Below are positions 25,827 through 33,888 of a stretch of DNA of 64,000 nt, one piece after another; the first letter of the stretch is position 1, and every line of letters begins with the position of its first letter. A program made the translations under genes and the position numbers. The notes below the pieces were generated by a model. The model saw only the letters and a list, made by a program, of their open reading frames with translations, searched no databases and was not told where the DNA came from. Source of the DNA: Actinomycetota bacterium. GTDB taxonomy: Bacteria; Actinomycetota; Actinomycetes; Actinomycetales; Dermatophilaceae. The stretch spans positions 62,001 to 126,000 of the forward strand of contig JAIUPO010000004.1 in NCBI GenBank assembly GCA_020160805.1, given 5' to 3'.

Positions 25827-26030
25827 ATGAATGATGCGTACGGGAGCCGGGGTGAGGCACTCGAGATTGCAACCACACCGGCCTCAGCGCTGCACGCCAC
25901 CGGTGCTTTTGCCCGCGCCATCGGCCTGATCACGATGGAACTCGGCGGACAGTTCGTCGGCACCTTCGAGCCCGCTGATCAGCTGTATGCCGCCCTGCTG
26001 GCTCATGACGCCGACGCCATCGGCCTCTAG
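25827..26030 (+). CDS. hypothetical small protein downstream of serC
   Basis: A possible 67-residue protein starting MNDAYGSRGEALEIATTPAS. It is alanine-rich and weakly amphipathic (GAFARAIGLITMELGGQF). There is no strong ribosome site and no recognised family; it is the best open frame in the gap between serC and the convergent MFS unit. It may be a genuine small gene or chance. Confidence 0.35.
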   Translation: MNDAYGSRGEALEIATTPASALHATGAFARAIGLITMELGGQFVGTFEPADQLYAALLAHDADAIGL

Positions 26031-26039
26031 AAATGGTGC

Positions 26040-26123
26040 CTACGACAGGGCAGCGAGGATCGTGAAGGCGATCATCACGACCAGGACGAACCAGGTGGCA
26101 TAGCGGCGGAAGCGCGGGGTCAT
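26040..26123 (-). CDS. 27-residue single-span membrane peptide
   Basis: A 27-codon frame, MTPRFRRYATWFVLVVMIAF then TILAALS. Three arginines are followed by one hydrophobic helix, the layout of a small membrane subunit. Its ATG overlaps the stop codon of the upstream MFS gene (ATGA), so it would be translated by coupling. No family is recognised. It could be an accessory peptide of the transporter; it is shorter than most gene finders report. Confidence 0.4.
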   Translation of the reverse strand: MTPRFRRYATWFVLVVMIAFTILAALS

Positions 26124-27403
26124 CGGGCGGCCTCGGGCATGATGACCTCGGTGCCGGCGGTGATACGCAGGTAGGGACGTTGGTGGGGGGCGAAGCTCAC
26201 CCGCATATTGTCGTGCCGCGCGAGATAGAAGGCCACCATCCCCAGCGCGATGAGAAGGGCGACCGGTCCGATGCCGATCGTCCAGCGCGCGCCGAAGGTG
26301 TCGCCGATCCAGCCGATCACGGGCGCTCCGAAGGGCGTGCCGCCCATGAAGATCGCCAAATACAGCGCCATCACGCGCCCGCGCATCGCCGGGGCAACCC
26401 GCAATTGCACCATGGCATTGGCCGTCGTCAGTGCGGTCAGAGCGGCCAAGCCGACGGGCACGAGGGCCAGCGCGAAGAGCGGATACGTCGGCGCGAGCGC
26501 GGCGAGGGCCGCGGAGGCGGTGAACGCGACGAGCGCCACGAGCAAATGCCGAAGGCGCGGGTTGGCGCGCCGGGCCGAGAGAAGGGCCGCAGACAGAGAG
26601 CCGACCGCCATGATCGAGCCGAGCAGACCAAACTCCGTCGGCCCCTTGCCGAACACCTGGGTTGCCATCAGTGCCATCGTGATCTGGAAGTTCATCCCGA
26701 AGGTGCCGAGCACGAAGACCAAGCCCATGACGAGTTGCAGATCCGGGCGGCCGCGGACATACCTCAAGCCCTCCACAATCGAGCCGCGGCCGCGCACCCG
26801 AGGTGCGGGCGAGAGCGCCGTGACGTCCAAAGCAATCAGCGACCCGAGCACGGCGACGAAGGTGATCGCGTTGAGCAGCAAGGCAATTCCCGTGCCCCAC
26901 GCGGCGATGACGAGACCCGCGACGGCCGGCCCGATCAGGCGGCCGGCATTGAAGGATGCCGAATTGAGCGCCACGGCATTGGCCAGCCGCTCGCCGGGCA
27001 CCATCTCGGATACAAAGGCCTGCCGCGCCGGATTGTCGACAGCGGTCGCCATTCCTTGCAGTAGCGCGAGCGCATAGACCTGCCACAGCTGCGCGACACC
27101 CGCCACGACGAGCAGGCCCGTCACGAGCGACACCAACCCCAGGGCACTCTGCGTGACCAGCAACAGCGACCGCTTCGCCAGACGATCGACCGCGGCACCG
27201 GCCAGCGGCGCCAACAGCAAGAAGGGGAGGAACTGCAGGCCGGTCACGATGCCGAGCGCGCTGGCGGAGTGGTCCGTCAGTTCGGTCAGGACCAGCCAGT
27301 CCTGCGCCACCCGCGCCATCCAGGTGCCGATATTGGAGATCAGCGCGCCGGCGAACCAGATGCGGTAATTGCGCACCGACAGGGAGGCAAAGGTCGGGCT
27401 CAT
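26120..27403 (-). CDS. MFS transporter, EntS/MFS_3-like exporter
   Basis: A 427-residue, 12-span transporter. The beginning SVRNYRIWFAGALISNIGTW and the loop DNPARQAFVSEMVPGERLAN are characteristic of the EntS/MFS_3 group of exporters. It follows a MarR regulator with a four-base overlap, so they form one operon and the regulator probably responds to a compound this pump expels. A 27-codon membrane peptide overlaps its stop. The cargo is unknown; small aromatic drugs or siderophores are typical for the group. Confidence 0.9.
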   Translation of the reverse strand: MSPTFASLSVRNYRIWFAGALISNIGTWMARVAQDWLVLTELTDHSASALGIVTGLQFLPFLLLAPLAGAAVDRLAKRSLLLVTQSALGLVSLVTGLLVVAGVAQLWQVYALALLQGMATAVDNPARQAFVSEMVPGERLANAVALNSASFNAGRLIGPAVAGLVIAAWGTGIALLLNAITFVAVLGSLIALDVTALSPAPRVRGRGSIVEGLRYVRGRPDLQLVMGLVFVLGTFGMNFQITMALMATQVFGKGPTEFGLLGSIMAVGSLSAALLSARRANPRLRHLLVALVAFTASAALAALAPTYPLFALALVPVGLAALTALTTANAMVQLRVAPAMRGRVMALYLAIFMGGTPFGAPVIGWIGDTFGARWTIGIGPVALLIALGMVAFYLARHDNMRVSFAPHQRPYLRITAGTEVIMPEAAR

Positions 27404-27840
27404 GTGGCGTTCAGCGCCTCAAGGATCGCTGTCGCCTCCCGCAGCACGCCTTGCTCGTATGCCGTGAGCTCGCCGACCCGGCGCGCCATCCAGGCATCCC
27501 GAGACGCCCGGGTGCTCGCCAACACCTCCAGCGCCGCCGGCGTGAGGGTGAGCCGGACGCACCGGCCGTCGTCAGGATCGGGTGCCCGCACGACATACCC
27601 CTCCTCCACGAGCGCGGCGACGGTGCGTGTCATGCTCGGGGCGGCAACCTTCTCGGCCTCGGCCAGCGCGCCTGGCGTCGCGATGCCAGCCTCGATGTGA
27701 ACGAGCACTGAATACAGATGCGGCGCAAGGGCTTCGGGGTTTTCGTACTTGATGCGGCGAGCGATCCGCATACACGCCAGCCGCAGGCGGGCCGCGACGT
27801 CGGCGACCTCTGCAAGCTCGGCGGGAGGAGTAGCGGACAT
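27400..27840 (-). CDS. MarR-family transcriptional regulator
   Basis: A 146-residue winged-HTH regulator: helical N-terminus, recognition region APSMTRTVAALVEEGYV, and the wing RAPDPDDGRCVRLTLTPAA. The ATG has TAAGCT seven bases upstream, so the transcript is likely leaderless, and inverted repeats cover this promoter (27845-27875), indicating autorepression. It is cotranscribed with the MFS exporter that starts inside its stop region. Confidence 0.93.
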   Translation of the reverse strand: MSATPPAELAEVADVAARLRLACMRIARRIKYENPEALAPHLYSVLVHIEAGIATPGALAEAEKVAAPSMTRTVAALVEEGYVVRAPDPDDGRCVRLTLTPAALEVLASTRASRDAWMARRVGELTAYEQGVLREATAILEALNAT

Positions 27841-27844
27841 GATG

Positions 27845-27875
27845 GTTAGCTTAACTCATTAGTCTTGCTAACTAA
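27845..27875 (-). promoter_or_regulatory. marR promoter with nested operator repeats
   Basis: AT-rich compared with its surroundings. GTTAGC (27845-27850) and GCTAAC (27867-27872) form one inverted pair; TTAGT (27859-27863) and ACTAA (27871-27875) form another. The -10 TAAGCT (minus strand) overlaps the first arm. This is consistent with MarR dimers blocking the promoter; binding is inferred. Confidence 0.55.
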
Positions 27876-27895
27876 TTCCTGTCCAGCATGCAGAA

Positions 27896-27923
27896 GGGCG
27901 CACCGGAGCGATCCGGTGCGCCC
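27896..27923. terminator. hairpin terminator after the NCS2 permease
   Basis: GGGCGCACCGGA and TCCGGTGCGCCC, a perfect 12-bp stem with a four-base loop, 18 bases beyond the permease stop codon. There is no clear U-tract. Confidence 0.7.
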
Positions 27924-27940
27924 TGCGGCAGATGTTCGGG

Positions 27941-29437
27941 TCAGACGCCGAGGACCGACTTGACCGGGTCGATGGCGAAGTACAGCACGAAGAGCGCCGC
28001 AGTGATCCACATCAGGGGGTGCACCTGGGCGGCCTTGCCCTTGATGATCTTGATCAGGACATAGACGACGAAGCCGGCGCCGATGCCGACCGCGATCGAA
28101 TAGGTGAAGGGCATCAAGATGATCGTCAAAAAGGCCGGCAGCGCGATCTCGATGTCGTCCCAGTCGATGTCCTTGACCTGCTGCATCATCAAGAAGCCGA
28201 CGACCACGAGCGCGGGAGTCGCCGCCTCATAGGGGACAACCTCCACGAGCGGGGACAGGAAAGTCGCGATGAGGAAGAGCAGCCCGGTGACCACAGAGGC
28301 CAAGCCCGTGCGCGCCCCCTCGCCGACGCCGGAGGCCGATTCGATATAGGAAGTATTGGACGACACCGACGCGGCGCCACCAGCCATCGCCCCGACCGAG
28401 TCAACCAACAGAATGCGCTCGGAATGCGGAGGCGTGCCTTCCTCGTCGTTCAGCTCCGCCTCGGCGCCGATCGCCACCATCGTGCCCATCGTGTCGAAGA
28501 AGTCAGCGAGCAGCAGGGTGAAGATCAGCAGCACAGCGGAGACGACCCCGATGGCCTTGAACGACCCGAGCAGGTTGAAATCCCCGAGCAAGGAGAAGTC
28601 CGGGGTGCGGGCGACCGAACTCGGCAGCTTCGGCACATTCAGGCCCCAGCCGGTCGGATTGACCAGTTCGCCCTTGTCATTGCGCTGGCTGCCGATCTTG
28701 CCGACGGCTTCGACGATGATCGCCAGCAGGGTCGCGCTGAGGATGCCGTAGAGGATGGCGCCGCGCACCTTGCGCACCATGAGCGTGACAGTGATGAACA
28801 GGCCGAGCACGAAGACCAACAGCGGCCAGCCCGCGAGGAAGCCGCCGACACCGAGTTCGCCGAGCGGGCCGCCGGCGGACTTGCGCACGAAGCCGGCATC
28901 AACGAAGCCGATGATCGCGATGAACAGGCCGATGCCGACGGAGATCGCCGTCTTCAGTTGTGCCGGCACGGCGTGGAAGACGGCCGTCCGGAAACCGGTC
29001 AGCACGAGAATGGTGATGATGATGCCCTCGAGCACCACCAGGCCCATCGCATCAGCCCAGGTCATCTCCGGCAGCTTGGCCACGCCGAAGGTCACGAAGG
29101 CGTTCAGTCCCAGACCCGTCGCCATCGCGAGCGGGAAGTTCGCGACGACGCCCATCAGGATCGTCATGACGCCGGCGACCAGGGCCGTCGTGGCGGCAAC
29201 CATCGGCAGATTGGGCGCGGCGCCGCCGCCGAGGAAGCCACCCGTGGAGTCAGCTTGGGTGCCGATGATGAGCGGGTTGAGCACGACGATGTAGGCCATC
29301 GTGAAGAAGGTCGCGAGGCCGCCGCGGATCTCGCGCGAGATGGTGGATCCGCGGGCCGTGATGGAGAAGAATCCGTCGAGTCCGCCGGCGGGCGGTTGGG
29401 GGGTTTGACGGGCCGTCGCCCGCGCGCTATTCGCCAT
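27941..29437 (-). CDS. NCS2-family purine permease (AzgA-like)
   Basis: A 498-residue membrane protein with about 12-14 segments. Family signatures are clear: REIRGGLATFFTMAYIVVLN near the N-terminus, MATGLGLNAFVTFGV, and LLLADFFDTMGTMVAIG with the substrate-contacting acidic region. These define the AzgA-type hypoxanthine/guanine/adenine:H+ symporters; the exact purine cannot be told. TAGGGT lies seven bases before ATG, so it appears leaderless. Divergent from the DUF2530 gene. Confidence 0.92.
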   Translation of the reverse strand: MANSARATARQTPQPPAGGLDGFFSITARGSTISREIRGGLATFFTMAYIVVLNPLIIGTQADSTGGFLGGGAAPNLPMVAATTALVAGVMTILMGVVANFPLAMATGLGLNAFVTFGVAKLPEMTWADAMGLVVLEGIIITILVLTGFRTAVFHAVPAQLKTAISVGIGLFIAIIGFVDAGFVRKSAGGPLGELGVGGFLAGWPLLVFVLGLFITVTLMVRKVRGAILYGILSATLLAIIVEAVGKIGSQRNDKGELVNPTGWGLNVPKLPSSVARTPDFSLLGDFNLLGSFKAIGVVSAVLLIFTLLLADFFDTMGTMVAIGAEAELNDEEGTPPHSERILLVDSVGAMAGGAASVSSNTSYIESASGVGEGARTGLASVVTGLLFLIATFLSPLVEVVPYEAATPALVVVGFLMMQQVKDIDWDDIEIALPAFLTIILMPFTYSIAVGIGAGFVVYVLIKIIKGKAAQVHPLMWITAALFVLYFAIDPVKSVLGV

Positions 29438-29528
29438 GGCGCAAACCCTAGGACACCGCGACGACCGGCCAGAACACCGCGCGGCCCGGTCCGTATGCCC
29501 TCAGCGCCGACGGGTTAGGCTCGACGCC

Positions 29529-29819
29529 GTGAGCACCCTGCGCCGCGACAATGGCATCCCCGCGCCGCGCGCGCCCGAGCCGGTGAACTTCCGGATGGAT
29601 CGCATCGTGTTGGCCGGGATGGGCGTCTGGGCGGTGGCGCTGGTGCTCACCTTGATCATCCCCGCGCTGCACCGCGGGGACCGCCACTGGTGGCCGTGGG
29701 CCTGCGTCGCGGGGATCGGGCTCGGCCTCATCGGCTATTTGTATGTCCGTCGCGGCCGCGGGAATGCCGCCGACGCCCATCCGGTGCCCCAGGCCGCAGA
29801 CCCGCAGAGCCACTACTAA
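29529..29819 (+). CDS. DUF2530 membrane protein
   Basis: A 96-residue protein with a GTG start. Two transmembrane helices (MDRIVLAGMGVWAVALVLTL and WWPWACVAGIGLGLIGYLYV) are separated by a short loop, the pattern of DUF2530. TAGGCT at 29516-29521, seven bases before GTG, suggests leaderless transcription. It lies between the purine permease and the convergent DUF3027 gene, a gene order common in actinobacteria. Function unknown. Confidence 0.85.
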   Translation: MSTLRRDNGIPAPRAPEPVNFRMDRIVLAGMGVWAVALVLTLIIPALHRGDRHWWPWACVAGIGLGLIGYLYVRRGRGNAADAHPVPQAADPQSHY

Positions 29820-29839
29820 GCGGCGCCCCCGGACACCCG

Positions 29840-30586
29840 TCAGAGGCGAACGGACTCGACCGTGAAGTCGTCGACGATCGGTTCGGGCACGCGTTCGGCG
29901 TCGCGGCGATCGATATCGACCTCGCTGTGCGCCCCGCAGCCGTGGTCGATGCTGACCACCGTGCCGTCCGAGGGCGACCACTCGTTGGCGCACAGGCCGA
30001 AGACCGAGCGCAGCGCGCCCGCGATCGGCACGAAGAAGCCGCAACTCGCGCACGGAGCGGGCGCCTTCACCGCCACGGCGGCGCCGGGACCGTGGTCCCC
30101 GTCATACCACCGCTGCGCGGCCTCAGCCCGCCCCTGCGAGGACAGGACGCGGGCACGGCCGAGGCCGAGTTCCCACAGCGCGGTCGCGTCGACATCCTCA
30201 TCGCCCGTCGCCTCGAAGCCCGCGACCAGCAGCGGATCGTCCTCGACATAGGGCGTCACATCGCCCGGGCCGACATCGCCGGGGGCGAGCCGATCGGCAT
30301 AGGGCAGCCACGCCGGAGCCTGCAGCGCGTCGGCACCCGGCAGCAGCGCGGTCTCACAGACCGTCACCGTCTTGCTGCGCGGCGCGCGGGCGAGCGAAAC
30401 CGTCCAGACCCAGCCGGGATATGCCGAGGCGGTGCAGGCGAACGAGTGCAGCGCAAGGCGTTCGGCCACCATCGTGGCGCCGAGGTGGTCGCCCACACTG
30501 CCCGGTTCGGCGCTCTCGGCGAGCGCGTCCAGCGCCAGCTGGACGCCCCCGATGAGGGCCGGATCCGCCTTGACCGCCGCCGACAT
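29840..30586 (-). CDS. DUF3027 protein
   Basis: A 248-residue protein of an actinobacteria-specific family. The C-terminal half carries a probable zinc-binding knot: CASCGFFVPIAG, then CANEWSPSDG and HGCGAHSE. The N-terminal half is helical (LIGGVQLALDALAESAEPGS). Its start codon shares a base with the stop of the cold-shock protein gene upstream, so the pair is translated together, as in many relatives. A role in RNA or stress biology is inferred from that constant pairing only. Confidence 0.88.
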   Translation of the reverse strand: MSAAVKADPALIGGVQLALDALAESAEPGSVGDHLGATMVAERLALHSFACTASAYPGWVWTVSLARAPRSKTVTVCETALLPGADALQAPAWLPYADRLAPGDVGPGDVTPYVEDDPLLVAGFEATGDEDVDATALWELGLGRARVLSSQGRAEAAQRWYDGDHGPGAAVAVKAPAPCASCGFFVPIAGALRSVFGLCANEWSPSDGTVVSIDHGCGAHSEVDIDRRDAERVPEPIVDDFTVESVRL

Positions 30587-30981
30587 CAGGCCTCGAGGTC
30601 CGCCGCGACGGCGCGCAGCACCTGCGCGGCCTTGGTCGCCTTCGCCTTGTCCGGATAGTGCCCGCGGCGCAGGTCGTTGGAAACGCCGTCGAGCAATTGC
30701 ATGACGTCCTCGACGATGACGACCATGGCCTCGGTGGGCTTGCGGTCGCGCTCGCGGCGGTTGGCCTGCACGCTCGGGGGCGCCTCGAGGACGGTGACAT
30801 TCATCGCCTGAACGCCGCGCCGGCCCTGCGCCATGCCGTACTCGACACGGGTCCCGTTCTTGATCGTGGTCGTGCCCTCGGGCAGGGCGTTGGCGTGGAG
30901 GAAGACGTCCTCGCCCTCGTCCGCGTCGATGAAGCCGAAACCCTTGTCGGCGTCATACCACTTGACTTTGCCAGTCGGCAC
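30586..30981 (-). CDS. cold shock domain protein with C-terminal extension
   Basis: A 131-residue protein. The cold-shock domain (1-66) has RNP1 KGFGFI (13-18) and RNP2 VFLHA (26-30) for single-stranded nucleic acid binding. A charged helical extension of about 60 residues follows, longer than CspA-type proteins and usual for the actinobacterial copy next to DUF3027. It probably acts as an RNA chaperone. First gene of a two-gene unit. Confidence 0.94.
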   Translation of the reverse strand: MPTGKVKWYDADKGFGFIDADEGEDVFLHANALPEGTTTIKNGTRVEYGMAQGRRGVQAMNVTVLEAPPSVQANRRERDRKPTEAMVVIVEDVMQLLDGVSNDLRRGHYPDKAKATKAAQVLRAVAADLEA

Positions 30982-31011
30982 AGTGCACCTCGATGTTGCG
31001 TTAGCGTTCGA

Positions 31012-31040
31012 AAACGGGCACGACAGAATCCGTGCCCGCT
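31012..31040 (-). terminator. terminator of the aldose epimerase gene
   Basis: Minus strand: AGCGGGCACG, eight bases, CGTGCCCG, then TTTT. An eight-bp stem with a U-tract, about 50 bases after the epimerase stop and upstream of the cold-shock gene. Confidence 0.75.
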
Positions 31041-31088
31041 AACCCAAGGCTAACGTGTCCGGGCCCGACGCCACACCCGATATCCGAA

Positions 31089-32036
31089 TCAGCCCCGCTC
31101 GATGCCCCATTCCGCGCTCCAACTGCCGCCCGGTGCGATCCACACCAGGTCCTCGCCGGAATTGAAGGCATCCGCCGGGCAGGACATCGGCTCGACCGCG
31201 ACCCCGGGCGGATAGGTTCCATCGACCGGCAGCGCCACCTTCTCGCTGAAGACCTGCACCCAATCCAATCCCGGACCGCCCCAGATCGCGGTCGTGACCG
31301 CCGGCGCCGCGACGCGCACCCTCCAGCGCCCGTCGGCCTCCCGCTCCAAGCCGGTGTATGCCGTGTCCAGCAGGGTCGGCTCCCCCAAGACCCGCTCCGC
31401 GCGGAAGTCGTATGCCGAGCCGGCCACCTCCGCGCTCCCGGTGGGCAGCAGCCGCTCCGGATCGACCGTGACATAGCGCTCGGCCGGGATGGTCAAGGTC
31501 ACCTCGTCCGCCCCGGCGCCGTGCGTGGCGGCATACGGGTGCGCGGCAAAGCCGAAGGGCGCCGGCGTCGCGGACGGATTGTGCGCCCGGACCGCCACCG
31601 TGAGGCCATCCGTGCCGAGCCGATAGATCTGGCCCAGATCGAGATGCCACGGCCAGCCGGGCTGCGGGTGCAGCCGATAGCGGACCTCGACGCTGGAGGT
31701 GTCCTGGTGCACCAGTTCCCACAACGCCCAACGCACCAGCCCGTGGCTCGCGTTATGCCGCGCCACCTCGGTGATCGGCAGTTGCTGCGGGGCGCCATCG
31801 GCGACATATCGGCCGTCACGCAGCCGGTTCGGCCACGGCATGAGCACCTGGCCGCGCCCGTGCGCACAGTCCGCATCGGCGGGATAGCCCGCGACGACAT
31901 CGTGGCCGCCCACGGCATACGACCGCAGCCCGCCGCCGACCTCGACGATCACCGCATGCTGGTCGCCATGGCTGATCAGCCACTGCGCGCCCGTGGGGCT
32001 GGGAACGAATCCGGGTGCTTTCGGGGTTTCTCCCAT
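31089..32036 (-). CDS. aldose 1-epimerase (galactose mutarotase-like)
   Basis: A 315-residue protein from MGETPKAPGF. It interconverts alpha and beta anomers of aldoses. Family motifs are MPWPNRLRDGRY (about 66-77), NASHGLVRW with a histidine near 98, and FAAHPY with the likely catalytic base near 166; the C-terminal acid is expected in AVEPMSCP. The frame is open further upstream, but the extra residues overlap the divergent DUF4190 leader and do not resemble the family. It stands alone with its own terminator. Confidence 0.9.
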   Translation of the reverse strand: MGETPKAPGFVPSPTGAQWLISHGDQHAVIVEVGGGLRSYAVGGHDVVAGYPADADCAHGRGQVLMPWPNRLRDGRYVADGAPQQLPITEVARHNASHGLVRWALWELVHQDTSSVEVRYRLHPQPGWPWHLDLGQIYRLGTDGLTVAVRAHNPSATPAPFGFAAHPYAATHGAGADEVTLTIPAERYVTVDPERLLPTGSAEVAGSAYDFRAERVLGEPTLLDTAYTGLEREADGRWRVRVAAPAVTTAIWGGPGLDWVQVFSEKVALPVDGTYPPGVAVEPMSCPADAFNSGEDLVWIAPGGSWSAEWGIERG

Positions 32037-32072
32037 GACCACATCGTTCCACCGCTTCCTAGGCTTGACCAC

Positions 32073-32495
32073 ATGCGACGCGTTCCTCATTCCTCCGGCC
32101 GGAGCGGCCGCGCCCACCACGGCATCCGCGAGGTGCCCGCCGGCGGCGTCCCGCGCTCCCGGGTTCAGGACGCCCCCGCGCCGCGCCCCTTCCCGGGCCC
32201 GACCCCGGCGTATGCCGGCCCCGCCGCCTATGCCGTCCGCCCGCGCGTCAACGGCTCGGCACTCGCCCTGGTCATCGTCGCCGGGTTCAGCCTCTTCCCG
32301 TTCTTCCTCGTGACCCAGGCGCCCGCGCTCGTCTTCGGGATCATGGCGCTAGCCCAGGGCGGCGATCCGGCGCGTTCGGCCCGGCTGGCCCGTCGCGGTT
32401 GGTGGGCCTTCGCGGCCGGCCTCGCGAGCCTGCTGCTGCTTGCCGTCCTCGCCGTGGCCGCCGTGATTGGCCTGATCAGCGCCATTTTTTCCTGA
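32073..32495 (+). CDS. DUF4190 membrane protein
   Basis: A 140-residue protein. A disordered, Pro/Ala-rich N-terminus (about 1-60) precedes two hydrophobic segments: SALALVIVAGFSLFPFFLVT with the glycine-rich turn VFGIMALAQGG, and WWAFAAGLASLLLLAVLAVA. This is the DUF4190 layout. TAGGCT lies seven bases before the ATG. Function unknown; divergent from the epimerase. Confidence 0.8.
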   Translation: MRRVPHSSGRSGRAHHGIREVPAGGVPRSRVQDAPAPRPFPGPTPAYAGPAAYAVRPRVNGSALALVIVAGFSLFPFFLVTQAPALVFGIMALAQGGDPARSARLARRGWWAFAAGLASLLLLAVLAVAAVIGLISAIFS

Positions 32496-32583
32496 TCGTT
32501 CTGCGGCCGCTAGACGATCGCCGGGCGCCTACCGCCCTCTGATGGGGAGTTGCGTCACATCCCGATAGAAGAGGTTTCGCGTC

Positions 32584-33117
32584 ATGTCGCGTCGCATCAT
32601 CGCTGCAGCCCTGCTCACCACCACCGGCGCGCTCGTCGCGAGCTCCGCGTTCCCGGCCCAGGCCGCCTTCCCCGGCGCTAACGGCCGCGTCGCCGCCGAG
32701 ATCGCGGGCAGCATCTTCACCTTCACCAAGACCGGCGGCAGCAAAGTCAGCCTCGGCCCCGGCACCGGACCGCGCTACTCCCCGAACGGCAAGAGCATCG
32801 CTTATGCCCTCAAGGGCGCGATCTGGACGATGAACGCCAATGGCACCGGCCGCGTCAAGATCACCGCCGGCACGGGGCATGACGTCAACCCGGCCTGGTC
32901 TCCGGACGGTAAGAAGATCGTCTTTTCCCGCTCGGCGTCCGGCACGCCGTCCGGGCGGTCCTTGCAGGTCGTCACCCTCGCGACGAAGGCGGTCAGCCCG
33001 CTGACCAAAGCCAGCGACCAGAGCTTCTGCCTTGCCTCGCCCTGCGGGAGCTTCTACTACGACATCCCCAACGACAGCACCTGGGTGAAGTCCCTGGACT
33101 GGCAGCCGCTGCCCTGA
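32584..33117 (+). CDS. secreted TolB/PD40-like short beta-propeller protein
   Basis: A 177-residue exported protein: signal peptide 1 to about 27 (AALLTTTGALVASSAFPAQA-AF), then two PD40 repeats recognisable by PRYSPNGKSIAYALKGAIWT and PAWSPDGKKIVFSRS. A full TolB propeller has six blades, so this is either a minimal member or a remnant. Two cysteines near the end (CLASPC) could form a disulphide outside the cell. Function unknown. Confidence 0.78.
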   Translation: MSRRIIAAALLTTTGALVASSAFPAQAAFPGANGRVAAEIAGSIFTFTKTGGSKVSLGPGTGPRYSPNGKSIAYALKGAIWTMNANGTGRVKITAGTGHDVNPAWSPDGKKIVFSRSASGTPSGRSLQVVTLATKAVSPLTKASDQSFCLASPCGSFYYDIPNDSTWVKSLDWQPLP

Positions 33118-33183
33118 CCCGAGGCCGCCCGGGCCGTGACGGCATACAGCAAACTCCCAGGCTCGCCGAGCACCCTGAGAGCT

Positions 33184-33888
33184 ATGACCGTCACGGATCC
33201 GGAAGCTCGCCTGCTGATCGTCGAGGACGAGCCGAACATCCGCGAACTGCTCGCGACCTCCCTGCAGTTCGCCGGATTCGAGGTGCATACGGCCGGTGAC
33301 GGGCACGCCGCGATCGCGGCGGCGGCCACGCACGACCCGGACCTCGTCGTCCTGGACGTAATGCTGCCGGACATGGACGGCTTCGAAGTCACCCGCAAGC
33401 TGCGCGACAGCGGGCGCCGCGCGCCGATCGTCTTCGTCACGGCACGCGATTCGGTCGACGACAAGATCAAGGGCCTGACCGTCGGCGGCGACGACTATGT
33501 CACCAAGCCCTTCAGCCTCGAAGAGGTCGTCGCGCGCATCCGCGCCGTCCTGCGCCGCACCAAGGGCGAGATCGACGACTCCTCGGTGTTGCGGTTCGAA
33601 GATCTCGAGCTCGATGAGGACAGCCATGATGTGCGCCGCGCCGGCCGGGCGATCGACACCTCCCCGACCGAGTTCAAGCTGCTGCGCTATCTGATGCTCA
33701 ACCCCAACCGGGTGCTCTCGAAAGCTCAAATCCTTGACCACGTCTGGGATTACGACTTCCGCGGTGAGTCGGGGATCGTCGAGTCCTATATCTCTTATCT
33801 GCGCCGCAAGATCGACACCGAGGGCCTGCCGCCCCTGATCCACACCAAGCGCGGGGTCGGCTACGTCCTGCGCAAGCCGCCCCAGTGA
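33184..33888 (+). CDS. OmpR/PhoB-family response regulator
   Basis: A 234-residue regulator from MTVTDPEARLL. The receiver domain has acidic residues in VEDEP, phosphoacceptor D58 (VVLDVM), T/S in FVTARD and K108 (YVTKPFS). The C-terminal winged helix (about 135-230) ends with the typical HTKRGVGYVLRKPP. Its stop overlaps the sensor kinase start by four bases. The pair resembles TcrXY/MprAB-type systems; with an HtrA protease immediately downstream, an envelope-stress role is likely but inferred. Confidence 0.94.
   Translation: MTVTDPEARLLIVEDEPNIRELLATSLQFAGFEVHTAGDGHAAIAAAATHDPDLVVLDVMLPDMDGFEVTRKLRDSGRRAPIVFVTARDSVDDKIKGLTVGGDDYVTKPFSLEEVVARIRAVLRRTKGEIDDSSVLRFEDLELDEDSHDVRRAGRAIDTSPTEFKLLRYLMLNPNRVLSKAQILDHVWDYDFRGESGIVESYISYLRRKIDTEGLPPLIHTKRGVGYVLRKPPQ

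Noticed and set aside
32584-33117. TolB pseudogene
   Set aside because: The gene is short, but signal peptide, frame and stop are intact; it is kept as a small secreted PD40 protein, since decay cannot be shown.
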